Positions 20,886 to 24,605 of a DNA stretch of 24,605 nucleotides are shown here, piece after piece. A program made the position numbers and the translations under genes. Under the pieces are notes generated by a model. It did no database searches and was not told the DNA's origin. It saw nothing but the letters and a program-made list of their open reading frames with translations. Every line of letters begins with the position of its first letter. Position 1 is the first letter of the stretch. The stretch spans positions 1 through 24,605 of IMG/VR virus record IMGVR_UViG_3300037486_000364. The stretch is one strand, 5' to 3'. The DNA is from a virus.

Positions 20886-22018
20886 GTATAAACGCCACGG
20901 CCTACGGGAAGAAGTCGAACCTCCCCTGTGTCACCTCCCAGGTCGACATCTGCACCATCCCCTTCCACTTCGACCCGTATGTCGGATGCCCTCACGGATG
21001 TCTCTACTGCTTCGCCCGAGACCTCGTGAACTTCCGACGGAGGAACTCCCCGCTGACATTCGGTCAGCTGGAGATCAACTCCTATGCCCACTTCCACAAG
21101 GCCATCAACCGGATACTCTCCCGGCCTATCGACGAGAAGAATATCCTTTCCGTGTTCCTGAAGAACCGTGTCCCTCTGAAGATAGGGGCCGTGGCTGATC
21201 CCTGCCCGGAGTCCGAGAGGAAGAACCGCCTCACCTACGCCTACCTCCGTCTGCTCCAGGACCTAGACTATCCGGTCCAGATTCAGACGAAGAGGCCCGA
21301 TGTCCTCTCCGAATACATCGGGGACTTCAAAGGGGCGAACCTCATCGTGTCGGTTACCATCATCGCCTCGGACCGGCACTCGGAGGTGATAGAGCCTAAT
21401 GTCCTGAACTCCTCGGGCCGGTTCGCCGCCATCCGGAAGATCACTGACCTCGGCTTCCCGGTCCTCATCCGCTGTCAGCCGGCTATCTATCCCATTATCC
21501 TGGAGGACCTCCCCTGGCTCATCGATCAGACGAAGGAGAGCGGGGCTTGGGGCTTCCAGACCGAAGGGCTGAAGCTCCGTATCGCCGCCCCTCAGTCGGA
21601 GAAGGATCACTTCCGGGAGCTCGGAAGGGCTCTCGGGATTCCCGACATCTACGCCTACTACCGAGAGAACGGGAGCCGGAGCTCCTCCGACTACGAGCTC
21701 TCCGTAGAGCAGAAGATGGAGTACACGGCGAAGGCTCGGGACCTGACCCACAAGGCCGGCCTCGTCTATCTCTCCGCCGACAATCAGGAAGAGTGTATCC
21801 TCTGCTCGGACTCGGACGAGTGCTGCGGGACCCAGAAGCTCCGCAACTACAAAAAGTTCACCTATAACCTCCGCACCAAAATCTTCACCGGCAAGGATTG
21901 GCCCGAGCTCGAGAACGGGCTGGAGAGGGCCATCTACACCGGAAGGAACTGCGAAGAGGGGATGGTGCTGAAGGACTTCGTCCGGGCGAAGGTAGAGAAG
22001 GGAGAGAAGAGGAAGTGA
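20882..22018 (+). CDS. Radical SAM protein of the SPL/SplB (photolyase-related) type
   Basis: The GTG at 20882 lies on the ParB stop (GTGA); a start at 20858 would only lengthen the overlap. The 378-residue protein has the 4Fe-4S/SAM motif Cys36-x3-Cys40-x2-Cys43 (YVGCPHGCLYCFAR). The TIM-barrel-like pattern typical of COG1533 SplB-type proteins follows, including KIGAVADPCPESERKN, VQIQTKRPDV and LIVSVTIIASDR. A second cysteine set at Cys305, 308, 314 and 315 (ECILCSDSDECC) could bind another cluster. The family includes spore photoproduct lyase, which works on thymine dimers in DNA. Its place between ParB-like and cytosine methyltransferase genes suggests action on phage DNA; the substrate is unknown. 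Confidence 0.86.
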   Translation: MSINATAYGKKSNLPCVTSQVDICTIPFHFDPYVGCPHGCLYCFARDLVNFRRRNSPLTFGQLEINSYAHFHKAINRILSRPIDEKNILSVFLKNRVPLKIGAVADPCPESERKNRLTYAYLRLLQDLDYPVQIQTKRPDVLSEYIGDFKGANLIVSVTIIASDRHSEVIEPNVLNSSGRFAAIRKITDLGFPVLIRCQPAIYPIILEDLPWLIDQTKESGAWGFQTEGLKLRIAAPQSEKDHFRELGRALGIPDIYAYYRENGSRSSSDYELSVEQKMEYTAKARDLTHKAGLVYLSADNQEECILCSDSDECCGTQKLRNYKKFTYNLRTKIFTGKDWPELENGLERAIYTGRNCEEGMVLKDFVRAKVEKGEKRK

Positions 22019-23049
22019 AGCCCTCCGTCATAAGCCTCTTCGCCGGTTGCGGGGGCTCCTCCCTCGGCTACCATCAGGCCGGCTTCCGGGAGCTCCTGGC
22101 CCTGGACTTCTGGGAGCTCTGCCGGGACTCCTTCCGGGTCAACTTCCCGGAGGTCCCCTTCCTCGTCAAGTCCATCTGTGAGACGACGGCGGAGGAGGTC
22201 TTCGGACTCGCTGGGATCAGGCCGGGAGAGCTCGACATTCTGGACGGGAGCCCTCCCTGTCAGGGATTCTCTACCGCCGGAAACAGGGATGTCTACGACG
22301 AGAGGAACGACCTCTACACCCACTACATACGCCTCGCCACCTCTCTCCGCCCTCGGGTCCTGGTGATGGAGAATGTGACGGGGATGGCGAAGGGGAAGAT
22401 GAAGGGCCTCTTCCTCCAGGCGATGACCGCCTTCAAGACGGCCGGCTATACCGTAGAGGCTCGGGTCCTCAACTCCGCCAAGTACGGAGCCCCACAGGAC
22501 CGGCAAAGAGTGATCTTCCAAGCCGTCCTTCACGGCTCCCCCGTCTGGCCTACGCCTTCGACTGATCCCCCGCTCACCGTCTCCGAAGCCCTCGCCTCGG
22601 TCCCTCCCGGTGAGAAGAGGTTCATCAACCCGACCACCAAAGAGTATCGGGTCTGGAACGCCGTCGAGCCCGGAGGGAAAGGATCAGACCGCCGGCCCCA
22701 GAAGTTCGTCTCCTTCTACACCTGGTGGAAGCTCAACCCCCGGAGGGTCTGCCCGACCATTATGACGAAGGCCGAGGTCTGGCATTGGGCCGAGCCCCGT
22801 CTCCTCACCATCCCCGAAGTGAAGAGGCTTATGGGCTTCCCCGACGACTTCTTCGTTGCCGGCACCTATGACGACCAGTACCACCAACTAGGCAACGCAG
22901 TCCCTCCCCCAATGATGAAAGCAATAGCCTCCACAATCCTGGAGAAGCTCCTCTCCTCCCCCTCCCAAGAAGCCCACCCTGCCCTTCCCCCTGCCCCCCC
23001 TGAGAAAACCCCGTGGCGAGTGAATGGCGGGGCCTGTGAGGTATCCTAA
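22015..23049 (+). CDS. DNA (cytosine-5) methyltransferase
   Basis: The GTG at 22015 overlaps the radical SAM stop (GTGA), giving 344 residues; a longer upstream frame runs through the previous gene. C5-methyltransferase motifs are in order. Motif I is SLFAGCGGSSLGYHQAGF, motif IV is DGSPPCQGFS with catalytic Cys82, motif VI is MENV, motif VIII is QDRQRV, and the final motif is QLGNAVPPP. It transfers a methyl group from SAM to C5 of cytosine. The short region between motifs VIII and X would set the target, which I cannot read. In a phage it most likely protects DNA from host restriction or supplies methylcytosine for further change. Confidence 0.93.
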   Translation: MKPSVISLFAGCGGSSLGYHQAGFRELLALDFWELCRDSFRVNFPEVPFLVKSICETTAEEVFGLAGIRPGELDILDGSPPCQGFSTAGNRDVYDERNDLYTHYIRLATSLRPRVLVMENVTGMAKGKMKGLFLQAMTAFKTAGYTVEARVLNSAKYGAPQDRQRVIFQAVLHGSPVWPTPSTDPPLTVSEALASVPPGEKRFINPTTKEYRVWNAVEPGGKGSDRRPQKFVSFYTWWKLNPRRVCPTIMTKAEVWHWAEPRLLTIPEVKRLMGFPDDFFVAGTYDDQYHQLGNAVPPPMMKAIASTILEKLLSSPSQEAHPALPPAPPEKTPWRVNGGACEVS

Positions 23050-23501
23050 TGACCCAGCCCACAGGGAATCCTACCGGCAGACCGACTAAATACTCCCCCC
23101 AGCTCTGCAAAGAGGTCGAGAGACTCTCCTCCATCGGGATCACCCTCAACGACATCGCCTATTTCCTGGAGCTCCACCCCAATACCGTCTCCAGGTGGAG
23201 GAAGAGGCATCCGGCTTTTGATGAGGCTATAAAAAGGGGGGATGCGAAGAAGCGGGTCTCCCTCACGAACGCTCTCTTCAAGTCGGCTATCGAAGCGAGG
23301 AACATAGCCGCCCAGATATTCCTCGCCAAGAACTGGCTCGGGATGTCGGACCGCCAGGATGTCAGCCTCGGGGTCCCTTCCGACGGAGAGGCTTCTCTCC
23401 GCCTCGAAGTCGTCCACATCAAGCCTGGGGATCAGCCGGGAAACGGGAAGGGGAACGGGGGTGGAGGCGGGAATGGGAAGCCGAAAGGGACTGCCGAGTG
23501 A
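23049..23501 (+). CDS. Terminase small subunit
   Basis: The ATG overlaps the previous TAA (TAATG). The 150-residue protein starts TQPTGNPTGRPTKYSPQLCK and has an HTH with TLNDIAYFLELHPNTVSRWR followed by KRHPAFDEAIKRG. That is the classic N-terminal pattern of phage small terminase subunits. A helical oligomerisation segment ends with IFLAKNWLGMSDRQ. The C-terminus is a flexible Gly/Asn-rich tail. It recognises the packaging site and stimulates the large subunit, which is encoded downstream. Confidence 0.9.
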   Translation: MTQPTGNPTGRPTKYSPQLCKEVERLSSIGITLNDIAYFLELHPNTVSRWRKRHPAFDEAIKRGDAKKRVSLTNALFKSAIEARNIAAQIFLAKNWLGMSDRQDVSLGVPSDGEASLRLEVVHIKPGDQPGNGKGNGGGGGNGKPKGTAE

Positions 23502-23875
23502 GCCCATTCCGCCCATCCCCTCCCATCTCCGATGTCGAGGACTGCGAGGAGTGTAGGAAGCTGTCATCCTTTCCACCCCTCCCATCCCCGATTGCGACAG
23601 ATTGTGAGGTAGTGCGACAGGGTCCATCCCGTCCAACCCCTCCCACTCCTACTGCCGAAGGATGGACGGATTGCCGAGCCTCTGAACGGGATGAAGAGCC
23701 CCTCCAACCCGCCCATCCTAGCCCACCCCCGAGTGTCGGTAGTGCAGAGATTGCCGACGGCATCCACGGCACCTACACCCCCCCAACCTTTACTGACCAG
23801 GGATGGGAAGGATGGAGCCCTCCTTCACTCTCCTCACCCCGCCCCAACCCCGCAATTACGGGGGTGAAGGGATGA
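23498..23875 (+). CDS. Proline-rich ORF coupled between the terminase genes
   Basis: The frame starts with a GTG on the small terminase stop (GTGA) and ends with a TGA on the large terminase ATG (ATGA), giving 125 residues. Coupling at both ends is the same style as the surrounding true genes, which supports translation. The product is Pro/Ser/Cys-rich and repetitive (PSPPISDVEDCEEC, FPPLPSPIATDCEV, PTPPTPTAEGW), with low complexity and no family. The underlying DNA repeats may be what is selected. It may be a small DNA- or procapsid-binding protein, or just a readable packaging region. Confidence 0.5.
   Translation: MSPFRPSPPISDVEDCEECRKLSSFPPLPSPIATDCEVVRQGPSRPTPPTPTAEGWTDCRASERDEEPLQPAHPSPPPSVGSAEIADGIHGTYTPPTFTDQGWEGWSPPSLSSPRPNPAITGVKG
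23503..23860 (+). repeat. Imperfect 60-70 bp repeats between the terminase genes
   Basis: About four units recur at roughly 60-70 base spacing. Each has a C-rich box (CCCATCCCCTCCCATC, CCCCTCCCATCCCCG, CCAACCCCTCCCACTCC, CCAACCCGCCCATCC) followed by a TTGC-type box (ACTGCGAGG, ATTGCGACAG, ATTGCCGAG, ATTGCCGACGG). Base composition is far more C-rich on this strand than in neighbouring genes. Iterated sites next to a small terminase gene are candidates for the packaging recognition site. Confidence 0.6.
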
Positions 23876-24605
23876 AGCTCAACCTCCTCTTCTCGGACTC
23901 CTTCTTCCCCCTCCTGGAGGTCCGGGACCGCTACCTCGTCCTCTGCGGCGGCAGAGGCTCCGGCAAGTCCGAGTTTGCCGGCAATAAGACCCTAGTGCGG
24001 GGCTGGAAAGAGGGCCGTCACCGCTTCCTTATCGTCCGGAAGGTACGGAAGACCCTGGCGGATTCGGTCATCCGACTTCTGATCACCAAGCTCGAAGAGA
24101 ACGCCATCCCCTACGAGTACAACAAGAGCGACAGAGCCCTGAAGATATTCGGGCCCAACGGGGCTTTCGAGTTCCTCTTCGAGGGCCTAGACGACCCGGA
24201 GAAGCTGAAGAGCATCAAAGGGATCACCTCCGTCTGGGTGGAGGAAGCTACGGAGCTGACGAAGGAGGACTTCCTGAAGATAGACCTCCTCCTCCGAGAG
24301 CCCGGACCTGGATACAAGCAAGTGATCCTCAGCTTCAACCCGCAGGAGGTCGAGGCTCCTTGGCTCAAGGCGATGTTCTTCGGGGCGGTCCCTCACCCGG
24401 ACTCCTTCGTCCACCGCTCGACCATCGAGGATAATCCTATCGCCGAGGTCAGAGAGGGCTATATCTCCGTCCTCGATTCGCTGAAGGATCAGGACGAGGC
24501 CCTCTACAAAATCGCCCGCCTCGGAGAGTGGGCCGCCAGGGCCGGCCAGATATTCTCCTGGGATGTCGTTCCCCTTCCCGAACAGGCCTTCGATGAGGTC
24601 TGGGA
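23872..24605 (+). CDS. Terminase large subunit (partial, runs off the right edge)
   Basis: The ATG at 23872 overlaps the previous TGA, and 244 codons are present without a stop. The ATPase domain has a Walker A (residues 26-33, GGRGSGKS) and a Walker B ending at Glu124-Glu125 (SVWVEEATEL). The phage signature LSFNPQEVEAPWLKAMFF and the segment YKIARLGEWAA point to the PBSX-type Terminase_3 group. The C-terminal nuclease domain lies outside the window. It is the motor that packs DNA into proheads and cuts the concatemer. Confidence 0.95.
   Translation, partial: MKLNLLFSDSFFPLLEVRDRYLVLCGGRGSGKSEFAGNKTLVRGWKEGRHRFLIVRKVRKTLADSVIRLLITKLEENAIPYEYNKSDRALKIFGPNGAFEFLFEGLDDPEKLKSIKGITSVWVEEATELTKEDFLKIDLLLREPGPGYKQVILSFNPQEVEAPWLKAMFFGAVPHPDSFVHRSTIEDNPIAEVREGYISVLDSLKDQDEALYKIARLGEWAARAGQIFSWDVVPLPEQAFDEVW

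Overview
The window is about 24.6 kb of a tailed double-stranded DNA phage (or prophage) genome, roughly 60% G+C by eye, with every convincing gene on the + strand. The evidence is a tape measure protein, tail hub/adhesin, RecT, RusA, endolysin, and small and large terminase subunits. The host is probably a bacterium: the endolysin is a peptidoglycan amidase, genes have strong AAGGAGGT-type ribosome binding sites, and there is a sigma70-like TTGACA promoter. I cannot name the host. Arginine is mostly AGG/CGG. Genes are tightly packed and many overlap by ATGA/GTGA/TAATG. Several real starts are GTG codons lying on the preceding stop.

Layout: (1) 1-7292, tail module: end of a pre-tape-measure gene, tape measure, a small tail protein, a 1027-residue hub/adhesin, small structural-type proteins, a stand-alone LuxR-type helix-turn-helix protein and a small Ig-like protein, closed by a terminator (7315-7353). 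(2) 7354-12189, accessory operon: a gene-free leader, then nine small genes and a DUF932-type protein. Six copies of a structured RNA sit between the genes. They match the circularly permuted (P5-type) twister self-cleaving ribozyme. They would cut one long transcript into mono- and bicistronic mRNAs before a final terminator (12142-12189). (3) 12222-18571, recombination and replication: promoter, small HTH protein, RecT, a RecT-associated coiled-coil protein, a replisome-organiser-like protein, a PD-(D/E)XK-like protein, RusA and many small (often membrane) proteins. (4) 18561-18658, a promoter followed almost at once by a terminator, a layout that recalls an antiterminator-controlled late promoter. 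(5) 18675-20355, lysis cassette: amidase, holin-like and two further membrane proteins. (6) 20352-23049, a coupled ParB-like / radical SAM / cytosine-C5 methyltransferase trio. (7) 23049-24605, small terminase, a proline-rich coupled ORF built on DNA repeats, and the large terminase, which runs off the right edge.

The most notable items are the six-copy twister array used as intercistronic processing sites, the putative DNA-modification trio, near-absence of the tetranucleotides ACGT and CGCG, and the promoter-terminator pair before the lysis and packaging genes. No integrase, tRNA, CRISPR array or insertion sequence was seen.
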